64,000 nt of DNA, taken from the NCBI RefSeq assembly GCF_001748225.1, contig NZ_BDFE01000017.1:62001-126000 (forward strand). Direction: 5' to 3'. Numbering within the stretch: position 1 is the stretch's first letter; each line of letters begins with the position of its first letter. This document shows positions 33,825-43,781 of the stretch, one piece after another. A program made the translations under genes and the position numbers. This DNA is from Desulfoplanes formicivorans. Lineage in GTDB: Bacteria; Desulfobacterota; Desulfovibrionia; Desulfovibrionales; Desulfomicrobiaceae. Below the pieces are notes generated by a model. That model saw only the letters and a program-made list of their open reading frames with translations, did not search any database and had not been told where the DNA came from.

Positions 33825-36305
33825 TCATGCACGGCCCAGCATTCCCGCTACCTGATGCGCCGGAAGGGGATGGGAAAAATGGTAGCCCTGTCCATATTCA
33901 CAGCGCATGGAGCCAAGCATTGTCAGATGTCTGGCCGTTTCAATACCCTCGGCAACCACATTGAGGCCCAGGGCATGGGCCAGGGAAATGATCGCCTTGA
34001 CGATCTTGGCATTGTCGTTGTTCTTGTCCAACCCCAGCACAAAGGACCGGTCAATCTTCAGGGTATCCACGGGAAAGCGGTGCAGGTAGCTCAGGGAGGA
34101 ATACCCGGTTCCGAAATCATCAATGCCGATCTGGACGTGCTGTTTCCTGATGGCATCCAGAATGGTCACGGCCCTGTCTTCAAGGGACATGAGCATGCTT
34201 TCGGTGATTTCCAGCTTCAAGCAACGGGAAGGCAGTCCGGTTGTCTGCAGACACGTGCGGACCCGGTCCGGGAATCCGGCCTGTTTCAACTGGATGCCCG
34301 AAACATTCACATGAATGAGCATCTCCTGGTGGGAGGGAAAGCGCTGCAGCCAGTCGTTCATCTGTCGACAGGATTCAAAAAGCACCCATTCGCCCAAAGG
34401 CACGATGAGTCCTGTTTCCTCGGCAATGGGAATGAACTCGTCGGGTCCCACAAGGCCCTTGCGGGGATGATTCCAGCGCACAAGGGATTCAAAACCAATG
34501 ATGGACTGGTCGGTCAGGTTGATGATCGGCTGATAATAGAGAACAAAATCCCTGTGTTTGATCCCCTTGCGGAGTTCATTTTCAATGTCCAGTCGCTGGA
34601 CAGCCATGGTGTGCATGTCTTCATCAAAAATGGCATAACACCCCTTGCCCATGGCCTTGGCCCTGTACATGGCCGTATCCGCATCCCGAATGATCTGCTC
34701 GGCACGCATGTAACGCGATGAGCCCAGGACGATCCCGATACTCGTGCTGATATGGATGGTGTTGCCGTTGACCTCCACGGGCGTCTGCAGACCTTGAAGA
34801 ATGCGCTGGGCAATGCGTACGGGCTGCGGGGGATCGCGAAGGTCCTCGGCAAGAATGACAAATTCGTCTCCCCCGAATCGGGCCAGTGTATCCTCTTCCC
34901 TCAGGCAGGAGCGGACCTTGGCCGCCATGTGGGTCAGCAACCTGTCTCCAATGATATGGCCCAGACTGTCGTTGATGAGCTTGAACCGGTCCATGTCCAT
35001 GAACAGAACCGCAAAATGGTTGTTTCCCCGCTTGGCGCGCCGAATGGCGTGTTCAAGACGGTCCATGAGCAGAAAGCGGTTGGGCAGATTGGTCAGGGGA
35101 TCGTGAAAGGCCTGATGCCTGAGCATGAGCTCGGCCTTCTTGCGTTCCGTAATGTCCAGCAGTGAGACCACCTTGCGGTGGGATCCGCTGAGAGTGGCTT
35201 CTGTGACCACCACATCCCGGATGTCGCCGCCAATGGTTCTGATGCAAAGCTCATGAGGTCCTGTCTGGGTCAGGCAATATTCCGGTCCGGTTGTTCCCGC
35301 ATGAAGGATATGCTTTCTGTCGGACGGGGCCACAATATCTTCAAAGTACAACCCCTGGGAGATGTGGTCGGGTCCATATCCCGTCAGCCTGAAAAATTCC
35401 GAATTGGCCCGGCTGATGCGTTCATCCTTTTCAAGGATCACCGATGCCGTGCCTGTTGTCTCGAAGATGGTCCGGTATTCCTCTTCACTGGCCTGAAGCA
35501 GAGCCTCGGCATGCTTGCGCTGAGTGATATCCACGACCGCCCCTTCGAAATACCGTGGTTTTCCTTCCGAATCATATACCGACCTGGCGTGTTCAGCGAT
35601 CCAGATGATGGTTCCGTCCTTACGGCGGATACGGGATTCGAAATGGGAAACCCGGCCCCGGGTACGCATGTGTTCCAGAAAAACATCCCGCCTGCCGGGA
35701 TCCACATAGAGCTGTTTGCTGATGTCCTGAAGATCGTTGATCAGTTCCTCGGGGGAGTCATACCCGTAGATCCGGGCCAGGGCCGGATTGGCCTCCAGAT
35801 ATCTGCCTTGGGGGGTGGTCTGGAAGATCCCTTCCACCGAATGGGTAAAGATGTCCCTGTACTTGCGTTCGGCTGTACGCAAGGGAGTGATATCCCAGTA
35901 CACGGCCATGCGGGCAATGAGCCTGCCAGCATGCATGATGGGTATGGCCGACAGGTGGACCTGAAGGGGCGTGCCGTCTGCCATGTGCCGGATGGTTTCC
36001 TTGTACACGGGCATGCCCCGGGCAATGGTGGTGTCCACGTGTTCGCCCTCTTCCCTTTGGGAATCCGTGAGAAACAGGGAATTCAGATTCTTGCCAATGA
36101 TGGCGGTGGATGTGAAGCCGAACTGGGCGCAAAAGGCTTCATTGGCTTTCAGGATGCAGCCTGGTTCATTCAGGAGCACAATGGGGCAGGGCGAGGCATG
36201 GAAAAGGGCAAGAAAGGCTTTTTGGCTCAGGAGGGGAGAAATATCCTTGGGGTAGGACAGGTATTCCATGGAGGTCTCTGGAGGATGGTTTTTACAAAGG
36301 TTCAT
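33825..36305 (-). CDS. PAS-GGDEF-EAL protein (cyclic di-GMP turnover)
   Basis: In this 826-residue cytoplasmic protein three PAS domains occupy about residues 20-390. A GGDEF domain follows with an intact FGGDEF at 477-482 and the R-x-x-D-like region ahead. The EAL domain carries ESLVRWNHPRKG (E-x-L), ITESMLMSLEDRA, IDDFGTGYSSLSYLHRFPVDTLKIDRSFV and AEGIET. All main catalytic motifs of both domains look present, so it could both make and break c-di-GMP, controlled by PAS ligands. It lacks a membrane segment. The first ATG at 36305 was kept; one at 36269 is also possible. Confidence 0.94.
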   Translation of the reverse strand: MNLCKNHPPETSMEYLSYPKDISPLLSQKAFLALFHASPCPIVLLNEPGCILKANEAFCAQFGFTSTAIIGKNLNSLFLTDSQREEGEHVDTTIARGMPVYKETIRHMADGTPLQVHLSAIPIMHAGRLIARMAVYWDITPLRTAERKYRDIFTHSVEGIFQTTPQGRYLEANPALARIYGYDSPEELINDLQDISKQLYVDPGRRDVFLEHMRTRGRVSHFESRIRRKDGTIIWIAEHARSVYDSEGKPRYFEGAVVDITQRKHAEALLQASEEEYRTIFETTGTASVILEKDERISRANSEFFRLTGYGPDHISQGLYFEDIVAPSDRKHILHAGTTGPEYCLTQTGPHELCIRTIGGDIRDVVVTEATLSGSHRKVVSLLDITERKKAELMLRHQAFHDPLTNLPNRFLLMDRLEHAIRRAKRGNNHFAVLFMDMDRFKLINDSLGHIIGDRLLTHMAAKVRSCLREEDTLARFGGDEFVILAEDLRDPPQPVRIAQRILQGLQTPVEVNGNTIHISTSIGIVLGSSRYMRAEQIIRDADTAMYRAKAMGKGCYAIFDEDMHTMAVQRLDIENELRKGIKHRDFVLYYQPIINLTDQSIIGFESLVRWNHPRKGLVGPDEFIPIAEETGLIVPLGEWVLFESCRQMNDWLQRFPSHQEMLIHVNVSGIQLKQAGFPDRVRTCLQTTGLPSRCLKLEITESMLMSLEDRAVTILDAIRKQHVQIGIDDFGTGYSSLSYLHRFPVDTLKIDRSFVLGLDKNNDNAKIVKAIISLAHALGLNVVAEGIETARHLTMLGSMRCEYGQGYHFSHPLPAHQVAGMLGRA

Positions 36306-36637
36306 GCATGATGAGATGGATACTTAGCAAGGGACTGACCAAGTCGATCAATGCATGCTCCACAAATTGACAACTAAATGATTTTAAACCTTTTTTATTA
36401 TTGTCACAAGGGTGGCATGCCCATGGGGCAGGAGATGCAACTACCATTTTGTCATCGGAGTTTGCCAGGAATGTCACCAGACGGCAGGACCGTGGATGGG
36501 AACGGAAAAGCGGCAGCCCGCACATCATGCCTGGGCAGGCTGCCGCAAAAGGGAGATGGTTTGCTTTCACATGCAGGCAGAGGGGTATCTGCCTCTTTTT
36601 CCTGGGGACTGTCCAGGACCTGCTGTGCAAAGACGGG
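36306..36637. other. Intergenic region without a recognisable gene
   Basis: About 330 bases between the end of the TPR protein gene and the start of the GGDEF-EAL gene, both on the minus strand. Part is AT-rich (around 36370-36400) and may hold the promoter. Short open frames here have no coding signals. Confidence 0.6.
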
Positions 36638-37741
36638 CTAGCTGTCCAGCAGCCATTGGGGATTATCCGGACCGATCTGCAAAAACTTTTTAATCTGGGT
36701 GGATTTTTTGCTTGTCGTGGACGAGGAAACCTTGAAATGGGTATGGATCAGGACGGGCTGAAACGATTCCTGGCCTGATGAACCGATCATGCCGTTGACC
36801 TGGGCCAGGGCGTACACGATTCCGCTGGCCCAGGATGCACGCTTGCCCCTGTGCACCGGGCAGGATGGGTCCTGGCACAACAGGGAGGCTGCCTTCAGGG
36901 TCAAGGCGGTAAAATCCGTGTTTTCCCGGTGCTGGCAAAAATCCTTCAAAAGCTCGCTGATCTCCTCGAGTACCACGGCCCGTTCCGGGTCAAGGGAGGA
37001 AAGCGTGCCAGAGGGTGGGGCATCAACCGGACGTTCCACATCGTCTTCTGCCGCATCGGTTCGGGCCATGCCCAGCCGGTCCTTGAGGGCCTTCACGCGA
37101 TTCTGGATATCAAACATGTCCCCAGGACACAGGGAAAGAAGCTGCTGACCCACCGCCAGGGCCTCCTGGCCCTGTTTGCAATCCATCAGGGTGGTGAACA
37201 GGGTATTCAGGGCCCGCAGATAGGGGCGGGCAATGGGAATTTCATGCAGTCTGCCCTGCATGTTGTTGACTTGGGGACCGTGTATGCGGGCCCCAAGATC
37301 AACGATGGCTTGCATCCTTCCCAGGATTTCTGCACAATCCCCTTGGGATGTCTCAAAATCATGCCGTGTCTGCCACATGAGGGCATCCATATTGGACAGA
37401 TCCAGTTCCAATGCCTTGAGCATCAATTGTCGGGCACGCAACGGATCTTGGGCGGCCATGGCCCGATAGGCCAGAATTTGAGCCTTTTCCCGGGGCATCT
37501 TGTCCACGCCGAGCAAAAGGGCAAGTTTGTCAAATCGTTTTTCACTGACCAGTTCCTTGATGCGTGCGGTCACCTGGGGAATACTCTCCTGGCCATGGCG
37601 CAGGCTGTAGAGGTACACGGATCTGAGGAGAAATTCCGTAAAATAGGAACCAAGGTCGTCAAGGACCGGAATGGCGTTGTTTTTTTTGCGGAGACGTCGC
37701 TTTAAGGCTTTTTCCTGTTTGCGTTTTCCTTTCGAGGCCAC
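36638..37741 (-). CDS. TPR-like protein with a C-terminal DUF6398-type region
   Basis: A 367-residue cytoplasmic protein. It begins with a highly basic segment (KGKRKQEKALKRRLRKKNN), suggestive of nucleic acid contact. The middle (about 85-225) looks like helical TPR repeats (ARQLMLKALELDLSNMDALMW, KQGQEALAVGQQLLSLCPGD). The end (about 260-360) has CQDPSCPVHRGKRASWASG and IVYALAQVNGMI, which resembles the DUF6398 domain. No enzyme motif is visible. Function is unknown, and the gene seems to stand alone. Confidence 0.75.
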   Translation of the reverse strand: MASKGKRKQEKALKRRLRKKNNAIPVLDDLGSYFTEFLLRSVYLYSLRHGQESIPQVTARIKELVSEKRFDKLALLLGVDKMPREKAQILAYRAMAAQDPLRARQLMLKALELDLSNMDALMWQTRHDFETSQGDCAEILGRMQAIVDLGARIHGPQVNNMQGRLHEIPIARPYLRALNTLFTTLMDCKQGQEALAVGQQLLSLCPGDMFDIQNRVKALKDRLGMARTDAAEDDVERPVDAPPSGTLSSLDPERAVVLEEISELLKDFCQHRENTDFTALTLKAASLLCQDPSCPVHRGKRASWASGIVYALAQVNGMIGSSGQESFQPVLIHTHFKVSSSTTSKKSTQIKKFLQIGPDNPQWLLDS

Positions 37742-37951
37742 GTGATCACTCCATGGGTTGCTTGATTCTAGAGTCTCGTGCGCACGGACCCGGGGGGCAT
37801 GCCATGCGCAAAGCGTGCTCTCCTAGCCTGTATGCTCCCAAAAATAAAGGGGGGCACCAAGGGGGGTTCTCCTCAACCATTTTGCTCTTTCCTCGACAAA
37901 AAAATTCCGGTGCCCAATATCCAAAATCAGCACAACAACCAGGAGCGTTTC

Positions 37952-38698
37952 ATGAGTGTTTATCGCATCCATCCCATTGTTCTGGGGACCAAGCAGTTTG
38001 ACAAGGGGATGATGACCTACCAGCATGACTACGGCAAGCCGTTCACCATCCCCATCTATGCGTGGTATCTGGAGGGCGGGGAGCACACGATTCTGGTGGA
38101 CACGGGGGAAATGCATCCCATCCAGTCCGCCCAGCGGGAAGAGGCCATTGGCGGCCGCATCTACACCTTTGAACAGGGACTGGCGCGCTTCAATCTCAAG
38201 CCCGAGGACATCGACATGGTCCTTCACACCCATTTGCACAATGATCATTGCGAAAATGACTACAAGTGTTCAAAGGCCCGCTTTTATGTCCATGAAAAGG
38301 AACTCGAACATATCCACAACCCCCATCCCCTGGATTTCAGATACCTGGAGGATTATATTGAGGATGTGGAAACAAACGGACAGATCGAGGTGCTCACCGG
38401 GGATCGGGAGATCGTGCCCGGTATCCGCATGGTCCACACCCCGGCGCACACTCCCGGAGGCATGAGCGTGTTCGTCAAGACGGCCAGGGGCACGGCCGTT
38501 ATCACGGGCTTTTGTCTGATCATGGAAAACTTTTTCCCGCCGCCGGCCATCACGGGCATGGAAATGGAGGTCATCCCCCCGGGAACCCATATCAATACCT
38601 ATGCGGCCTATGACATGGTCAAGAAGATCAAGGAGCAGGCAGACATCCTCATTCCCCTGCACGAACCCTCATTTGCCACGGGAGAACCCATCGGATAA
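37952..38698 (+). CDS. Metallo-beta-lactamase-fold hydrolase
   Basis: A 248-residue protein with the zinc motif THLHNDHCEND (HxHxDH) and further ligands in VHTPAHTPGG and the C-terminal LHEP. The general arrangement (short N-terminus, GEHTILVDTG) resembles N-acyl homoserine lactonase-like and related small hydrolases. The actual substrate cannot be inferred. The ATG at 37952 has CAGGAG 8 bases upstream; the longer frame from 37778 has none. It stands as a single gene. Confidence 0.9.
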   Translation: MSVYRIHPIVLGTKQFDKGMMTYQHDYGKPFTIPIYAWYLEGGEHTILVDTGEMHPIQSAQREEAIGGRIYTFEQGLARFNLKPEDIDMVLHTHLHNDHCENDYKCSKARFYVHEKELEHIHNPHPLDFRYLEDYIEDVETNGQIEVLTGDREIVPGIRMVHTPAHTPGGMSVFVKTARGTAVITGFCLIMENFFPPPAITGMEMEVIPPGTHINTYAAYDMVKKIKEQADILIPLHEPSFATGEPIG

Positions 38699-38791
38699 CG
38701 ACCAGCCGGGTCCTGCATCGTTTTGATTCCTGCTGTACGATACGCAAACCGGTCGGCCAAGCCCATTCCTGTTTTTCCGTTGAAACCTATG

Positions 38792-38825
38792 AAAAAAGGG
38801 TGCGATAAGATTATCGCACCCTTTT
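38792..38825 (-). terminator. Terminator of tRNA-Thr
   Basis: On the minus strand AAAAGGGTGCGATAA pairs with TTATCGCACCCTTTT across a 2-base loop and continues into TTTTTT, 9 bases after the tRNA 3' end. Confidence 0.93.
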
Positions 38826-38833
38826 CGGTATTC

Positions 38834-38909
38834 TGGAGCCGGGCATCGGACTTGAACCGACTACCTACGCTTTACGAGAGCGTTGCTCTACCAGATGAGC
38901 TAGCCCGGC
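38834..38909 (-). tRNA. tRNA-Thr (anticodon CGT), CCA encoded
   Basis: The minus strand forms a standard cloverleaf. The acceptor stem is GCCGGGC/GCCCGGC and the D arm contains GCTCATCTGGTAGAGC. The anticodon stem ACGCT/AGCGT closes the loop CTCGTAA (anticodon CGT), the T arm contains GGTTCAAGTCC, and discriminator T and CCA are encoded. Confidence 0.97.
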
Positions 38910-38925
38910 AAAAATCGGAAAAAAG

Positions 38926-38954
38926 CTGATAGCCAAGACAGCACCCCAGGTCAA
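38926..38954 (-). promoter_or_regulatory. Promoter of tRNA-Thr
   Basis: On the minus strand a -35 TTGACC and a -10 TATCAG are separated by 17 bases; the -10 ends 16 bases before the tRNA. This is a good sigma-70 layout. Confidence 0.65.
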
Positions 38955-39071
38955 GCACAAAATGGCCACAATTCCGTGAATCTGCCGATCATCCGATGAG
39001 TGACAAACACGCTGCACGGCCTGAAAGAGGTACAGGACTTATGATGCCTGTTCTCCAGGCTTCTTTCCCGA

Positions 39072-40376
39072 TCAATCGTCAAGCTGGATATCCTTGCCTG
39101 CCAGAATCCGGTTCATGTTCCTGACCGCACACATCTTGCCGCACATGGAACAGGAATCCTGGTGTTCGGGCATGGAGGATTTTCTGTATTCCCGGGCACG
39201 TTTGTCATCCATGGCCAGCTGGAACATGGTCTCCCAGTCCAGGTCGGCCCGGGCCTTGGCCATGGCATCGTCCCAGGCGCGTGCTCCGGGAATGCCCCGG
39301 CCAATGTCTGCGGCATGGGCGGCAATGCGCGTGGCCATGATCCCTTCCTTCAGGTCGTCCAGGCTGGGCAATCTCAAATGTTCGGCAGGGGTGACATAGC
39401 ACAGGAAATCGGCTCCGTGCTGGGCGGCAATGGCGCCGCCAATGGCCGCTGTAATGTGGTCGTACCCCGGGGCCACATCCGTGACCAGGGGGCCGAGAAC
39501 ATAAAAGGGCGCGCCAAAGCAGAGCCGTTTTTCCAGCATCATGTTCCCCGGGATTTCGTTCATGGCCATATGCCCCGGTCCTTCGATCATCACCTGGACA
39601 TTGCGTTCCCAGGCCCGTTTGGTCAGCTCACCAAGGGAGATCAGCTCCTGGACCTGGGAGGCGTCGGTGGCATCGTGCAGACACCCGGGACGGCATCCGT
39701 CTCCCAGACTCAAGGTGACATCATGCTGTTCACACAGATCCAGCAAACGATCATAGTGCTGGAAAAAGGGGTTTTCTGCGTCATTGAGTTCCATCCAGGA
39801 AAAAAGCAGGGCACCGCCGCGGGAGACGATGTTGGTGATCCGTTGCTGCTTTTTGATCTTTTCGGCCGTGGCCCTGTTCAGCCCGGCATGAATGGTCAAG
39901 AAATCCACCCCATCCACCACATGCTGCTCAACAACCCTGAACCAGTCATCCACTGTAATGTCCCGCAGATTCTTGTCGCAAAAGCCCACGGCATCGTAAA
40001 CAGGCACGGTGCCGATCATCACCGGGGACATGTCCACCAGCCGTTTGCGAAATGGTGCGGTCTTGCCGTAGCAGCTCAGGTCCATGATCGCCTCGATGTG
40101 CATGCTCAAGGCGGTCCTGACCTTGTCAAGCTCGGCCTCCATATCCTGACAATCCTTGGAAATGCCCAGATTGACATTGACCTTGATCCGCAACCCCTCG
40201 CCGACTCCCTCGCCCTGCAGGCTGGCGTGGTTCTTGTTGGCCGGGATAATGACGGAACCTCTGGCCATGCGATCCATGAGATCTTCCATGGGCACCTTTT
40301 CCTTGGCGGCTACGGTCTGCATCTGGGGGGTGACAATGCCCTTGCGGGCGGCGTCCATTTGGGTGGTGAAGCTCAT
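39072..40376 (-). CDS. thiC: Phosphomethylpyrimidine synthase ThiC
   Basis: ThiC converts aminoimidazole ribotide to HMP phosphate in a radical SAM reaction for thiamine. The 434-residue product is the shorter bacterial form. It shows [63 protein letters not shown] and the C-terminal cluster motif CSMCGKMC. I chose ATG 40376 because CAGGAGTTTCCA precedes it; the longer frame runs into the riboswitch leader. Expression is expected to fall when TPP is abundant, by the riboswitch and terminator directly upstream. Confidence 0.96.
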   Translation of the reverse strand: MSFTTQMDAARKGIVTPQMQTVAAKEKVPMEDLMDRMARGSVIIPANKNHASLQGEGVGEGLRIKVNVNLGISKDCQDMEAELDKVRTALSMHIEAIMDLSCYGKTAPFRKRLVDMSPVMIGTVPVYDAVGFCDKNLRDITVDDWFRVVEQHVVDGVDFLTIHAGLNRATAEKIKKQQRITNIVSRGGALLFSWMELNDAENPFFQHYDRLLDLCEQHDVTLSLGDGCRPGCLHDATDASQVQELISLGELTKRAWERNVQVMIEGPGHMAMNEIPGNMMLEKRLCFGAPFYVLGPLVTDVAPGYDHITAAIGGAIAAQHGADFLCYVTPAEHLRLPSLDDLKEGIMATRIAAHAADIGRGIPGARAWDDAMAKARADLDWETMFQLAMDDKRAREYRKSSMPEHQDSCSMCGKMCAVRNMNRILAGKDIQLDD

Positions 40377-40585
40377 TGGAAACTCCTGAAAAGTGAGAGG
40401 ATGGGTTGTTGCACGGGTGCCGGGGATGAACGGACATGTGCCCGGTTGGGTGGTGTGCAGCACAAACGGGGGATATGGCTCAGGAGAAACGGGAAAGGAG
40501 GTGCCACCAACGACCCGCAGGAAGCAGGGCGGCCACAACTGTCGTGCAAGACAGGGCAGGGGGGCGATTTTTTCGGAACCTTCCG

Positions 40586-40613
40586 AAAAAAAAGACTTGT
40601 CTGACGACAAGTC
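40586..40613 (-). terminator. Leader terminator of thiC
   Basis: On the minus strand GACTTGTC pairs with GACAAGTC over a 4-base loop, followed by eight Ts, 30 bases after the riboswitch and 210 bases before the thiC start. It is placed as an attenuator controlled by TPP binding. Confidence 0.88.
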
Positions 40614-40642
40614 CGGTTCATGGCATGCAAATGTCTTCAACC

Positions 40643-40721
40643 GGCTTTCCTACGGCAGCATTACCTGCATCAGGTCCAAGGGTCGGGCCTTGCCCTTCTC
40701 AGCCTTGCGGCTCCCCTAGCC
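40643..40721 (-). promoter_or_regulatory. TPP (THI-box) riboswitch upstream of thiC
   Basis: The minus strand has all THI-box elements: CTAGGGGAGCC, GGCTGAGA, ACCCTTGGACCTGAT, AGGTAATGCTGCCG and AGGAA. P1 closes as GGCT/AGCC. Confidence 0.97.
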
Positions 40722-41121
40722 AAAGCAAAAACATGCCATGACGCCACGCTGTTGTAAAGATGGTTCCGGATACGCAAATCAGGCGCAATTCCTGAAATTC
40801 ACAGGAAAAACAAGCGCGTGCACCCGTGGCCATGAACATGGTCCCGGGAAAAATATACTGGACATTCCTTCCGGATGAGCGCAAAAAGTCCGATTTATGA
40901 CCTTGTTGTAATCAGCAAGGCGGGTAAGCGATTCGTTTTCTGGTTTGTCTCTCACTCTGGATTGCTTGTTTCACACTGGTGTCCCTTGCCTGTCCCTGCT
41001 CGGCGCACGGGAAATGCGATACAGGTACTGACATTTTTTGTGTCAGGCAAAGAAATGGAACAGTCCTGTTGCTGCTACAACCGAAGTGAAAGTCGTCCAG
41101 GCCAACAACAGGTGTGACTGC

Positions 41122-42447
41122 ATGATGCAAAATTTGAAGAAAAAGTACGGATTCTGGACCGCAACCGCCATGGTTGTGGGCATTGTCATCGGATCGGGGG
41201 TCTTTTTCAAGGCGGATGACGTTCTCAAGGCCTCGGGCGGTGATCTGCCCACGGCGCTTTTCGCATGGTTGATCGGGGGATCAATCATGGTCGTCACCGC
41301 GTATGTGTTTTCGAAAATTGCCACGCGCATCGAACGGGTCAATGGCGTGGTCGATTATTTTGAAGAAGCCTACGGTCAAAAGGCCGGCTACCTGGTCGCC
41401 TGGTTCATGACCTTTATCTATTATCCCACACTTGTGGCTGTTCTGGCCTGGGTCTCTGCCAATTATACCGCCAATCTTCTGGCCATGCCCCAGGCCGTCT
41501 GGATGATTTCCTTCGTATATCTGACCGGATTCTTCCTGCTCAATTACTATTCGCCCGTGCTGGCCGGAAAATGGCAGGTTACCTCAACGGTCATCAAGCT
41601 GATTCCCCTGGCATTGGTGGCCGTGGTCGGCGGAGTTGTCGGGATTGAAAGTGGACAGACCATTGCCAATTTCGCTCAGGCCGCCCAAACCGTTTCCAGC
41701 GGAGGAGGGTTGGCCGTGGCCACCTTGTCCACGGCCTTTGCCTATGAAGGATGGATCATTGCCACGTCCATCAACGCCGAACTCAAGGATGCCAAAAAAA
41801 CACTTCCCAGGGCATTGGTGGTTGGAACCATTGCCGTGGTCTGTTTCTACATGCTCTATTACATGGGTATCTCCGGGGTCCTGACCAACGACCAGGTTCT
41901 GGCCGAAGGCGATGCCGCTCCCGTCAGGGTCATTGCCCTCATATTCGACCGGTTGAGCGGAACCGTGCTCACGATCTTTGTCATCATTTCCTGTCTGGGG
42001 ACCCTCAATGGACTGATCATGGGTTCGGCCCGGGGCATGTACTCCATTGCCTCCCGGAATCTGGGGCCGAAATCCGAGTTTTTCAGCGTTGTCAATCCCA
42101 GAACCAACAGTACCATCCATTCGGCCCTGTTCGGGTATATCCTCTCCAGCATGTGGCTGGTTGTCTGGTACGGTAACTTTGCCGGATGGTGGGGTCAGTT
42201 CATGGACATTTCCGAACTGCCCATTGCCTTTCTCTATGTCATCTACATTTCCATCTACATATGGGTCATGAGGACCTTCACCAATCTTGGCGGATTCAGC
42301 CGCTACGCCTGCCCCCTCATGGCCGGTGCCGGCTCCCTCTACATTATTTGGGGAGCCATCCAAAAGGACATGTTCATGCATTTTCTGATCATTTCCCTGG
42401 TGATTCTGGTTCTTGGATACCTGCTCATGAAGGGTACCAAACGGTAG
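41122..42447 (+). CDS. APC-superfamily amino acid permease
   Basis: A 441-residue, about 12-helix transporter. The N-terminal AMVVGIVIGSGVFFKADDVL is the APC TM1 motif with the unwound G-S-G, and FAYEGWIIATSINAELKDAKKTLPRAL is the TM6-TM7 loop typical of L-type amino acid permeases (AAE/YfnA and LAT-like). It probably takes up or exchanges amino acids; the substrate is unknown. ATG at 41122 (or 41125) begins directly before the cytoplasmic N-terminus. A strong terminator follows. Confidence 0.92.
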   Translation: MMQNLKKKYGFWTATAMVVGIVIGSGVFFKADDVLKASGGDLPTALFAWLIGGSIMVVTAYVFSKIATRIERVNGVVDYFEEAYGQKAGYLVAWFMTFIYYPTLVAVLAWVSANYTANLLAMPQAVWMISFVYLTGFFLLNYYSPVLAGKWQVTSTVIKLIPLALVAVVGGVVGIESGQTIANFAQAAQTVSSGGGLAVATLSTAFAYEGWIIATSINAELKDAKKTLPRALVVGTIAVVCFYMLYYMGISGVLTNDQVLAEGDAAPVRVIALIFDRLSGTVLTIFVIISCLGTLNGLIMGSARGMYSIASRNLGPKSEFFSVVNPRTNSTIHSALFGYILSSMWLVVWYGNFAGWWGQFMDISELPIAFLYVIYISIYIWVMRTFTNLGGFSRYACPLMAGAGSLYIIWGAIQKDMFMHFLIISLVILVLGYLLMKGTKR

Positions 42448-42484
42448 TCTTCCCGGGATGGTGTAGCGTTTTCAACCACATCAG

Positions 42485-42522
42485 GGGTTCGCATGGGATC
42501 TGATTCCATGCGAACCCTTTTT
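42485..42522 (+). terminator. Terminator of the APC permease gene
   Basis: GGGTTCGCATGG pairs perfectly with CCATGCGAACCC over a 9-base loop and is followed by TTTTT. Confidence 0.93.
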
Positions 42523-42548
42523 CGTTCATCTCTATCCCCCATCCTGCC

Positions 42549-43529
42549 ATGCCTCTTTTACCCACTCCTGCCTACAAGCCTGTCTGGCCGTTGACCAACG
42601 GCCATGTTCACACGGTTTACCCCACCCTGTTCAGACCCACGCCACAAACATGGCCCTTGCGCAAACGCATTGCAACACCGGATGGTGATTTCCTGGACAT
42701 CGATGTGCACCGTGGTTCCCGCCAACCTGCGGATACCGTTGTCATCATCAGCCATGGACTCGAGGGAAATGCCCGCAAGAAATATCCCCTGGGCATGGCC
42801 AGGGCCATGAACCGCATGGGGTACGATGCCGTGTGTCTGAATTTCCGGGGATGCTCCGGGGAACCGAACCGGTTGCTGCGCATGTACCACAGCGGGGTGA
42901 CCGATGACCTCCATACCGTGATCATGCATGCCCTCACAGAGGGCACGTATCAGCACGTTCTGCTTGTGGGCTTCAGCATGGGCGGCAATCAGACCCTCAA
43001 GTATCTCGGGGAAGAACCCGACATGGTTCCCCAGGAGGTCAGGGGGGCGGTCGTCTTTTCCGTACCCTGCGACCTCAAGGGTTCTGCCCGGGTCATGGAC
43101 AGGCCGATAAACAGGATCTACATGGAATATTTCATGAAAGGGCTCAGGCAGAAAGTTCGGACCAAGGCGGCCATGTTTCCCGGCATGATCGACACAAAAG
43201 GGCTGGACAGCATTCGGACCTTTTCCGTGTTCGATGATCGGTACACGGCTCCCATCCACGGCTTTCGCAATGCCCTTGATTATTACACCAAGGCATCCTG
43301 CAAGCCCTTTCTCCCGACCATCCGCATCCCGTGTCTGCTGGTTCAGGCCCGGGATGATCCTTTCATGTCCCCTTCCTGCTATCCTGTTGCATGCGCCACC
43401 AACAACCCGAACCTGTATCTTGAAATACCGCCATATGGAGGCCATGTGGGTTTTCATCTTCCCGGCAGGGACAATGTGTATTGGATGGAAAAACGGGCAT
43501 GCGCCTTTATGCAGCAGCTTATGGGCTGA
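42549..43529 (+). CDS. YheT-family alpha/beta-hydrolase
   Basis: The 326-residue protein starts PTPAYKPVWPLTNGHVHTVYP, the YheT N-terminus. Further family landmarks are VVIISHGLEGNARKKYPLGMA, AVCLNFRGCSGEPNRLLRMYHSG, the nucleophile elbow VGFSMGGN, and the catalytic Asp/His regions ARDDPF and YGGHVGF. Presumably an esterase or lipase-like hydrolase; substrates are unknown in bacteria. The ATG lies 27 bases after the permease terminator, so it needs its own promoter or read-through. Confidence 0.92.
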   Translation: MPLLPTPAYKPVWPLTNGHVHTVYPTLFRPTPQTWPLRKRIATPDGDFLDIDVHRGSRQPADTVVIISHGLEGNARKKYPLGMARAMNRMGYDAVCLNFRGCSGEPNRLLRMYHSGVTDDLHTVIMHALTEGTYQHVLLVGFSMGGNQTLKYLGEEPDMVPQEVRGAVVFSVPCDLKGSARVMDRPINRIYMEYFMKGLRQKVRTKAAMFPGMIDTKGLDSIRTFSVFDDRYTAPIHGFRNALDYYTKASCKPFLPTIRIPCLLVQARDDPFMSPSCYPVACATNNPNLYLEIPPYGGHVGFHLPGRDNVYWMEKRACAFMQQLMG

Positions 43530-43781
43530 ACAAGCAGCGGGCTGCAGGATCTGGCGGTGTGAGGGCGCTCCCAGGAGCGCATCACCAAAGGGAAGCTTCA
43601 TGGAGGTGTACGTTCGAGCATGCCGCCATGACCGGGCCGGAATGCCTGCCCGGGTCCGGTTACCCCATGCAGCAGGTACCGGACAAAACGGCCCTGTTCA
43701 TGCCGTTCAAGGGAAAACGTTCAATGGCAAGGGGGAATGGAGCCGGTGCACCTGCTTGCTGGAGGACAAGATCCGGCTTGT
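43530..43781. other. Gap between yheT-type gene and pgl
   Basis: About 250 bases with open frames that I could not support as genes. A small hairpin (GCGCTCC/GGAGCGC, 43565-43580) lacks a T-run but may end the convergent transcripts. Confidence 0.5.

Larger units (their letters stand above)
40377..41121. other. Divergent region between thiC and the APC permease
   Basis: About 745 bases. The left part is the thiC leader with riboswitch and terminator (listed separately) and a second hairpin near 40567-40593 (TTTTTTCGGAA/TTCCGAAAAAA). The right part should hold the promoters of thiC and the permease. CTGACA/TGTCAG arms spaced by 7 bases occur at 41028-41046. No further gene is seen. Confidence 0.6.

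Noticed and set aside
39162-40604. 480-codon plus-strand open frame
   Set aside because: Antisense to thiC and running into its riboswitch leader.
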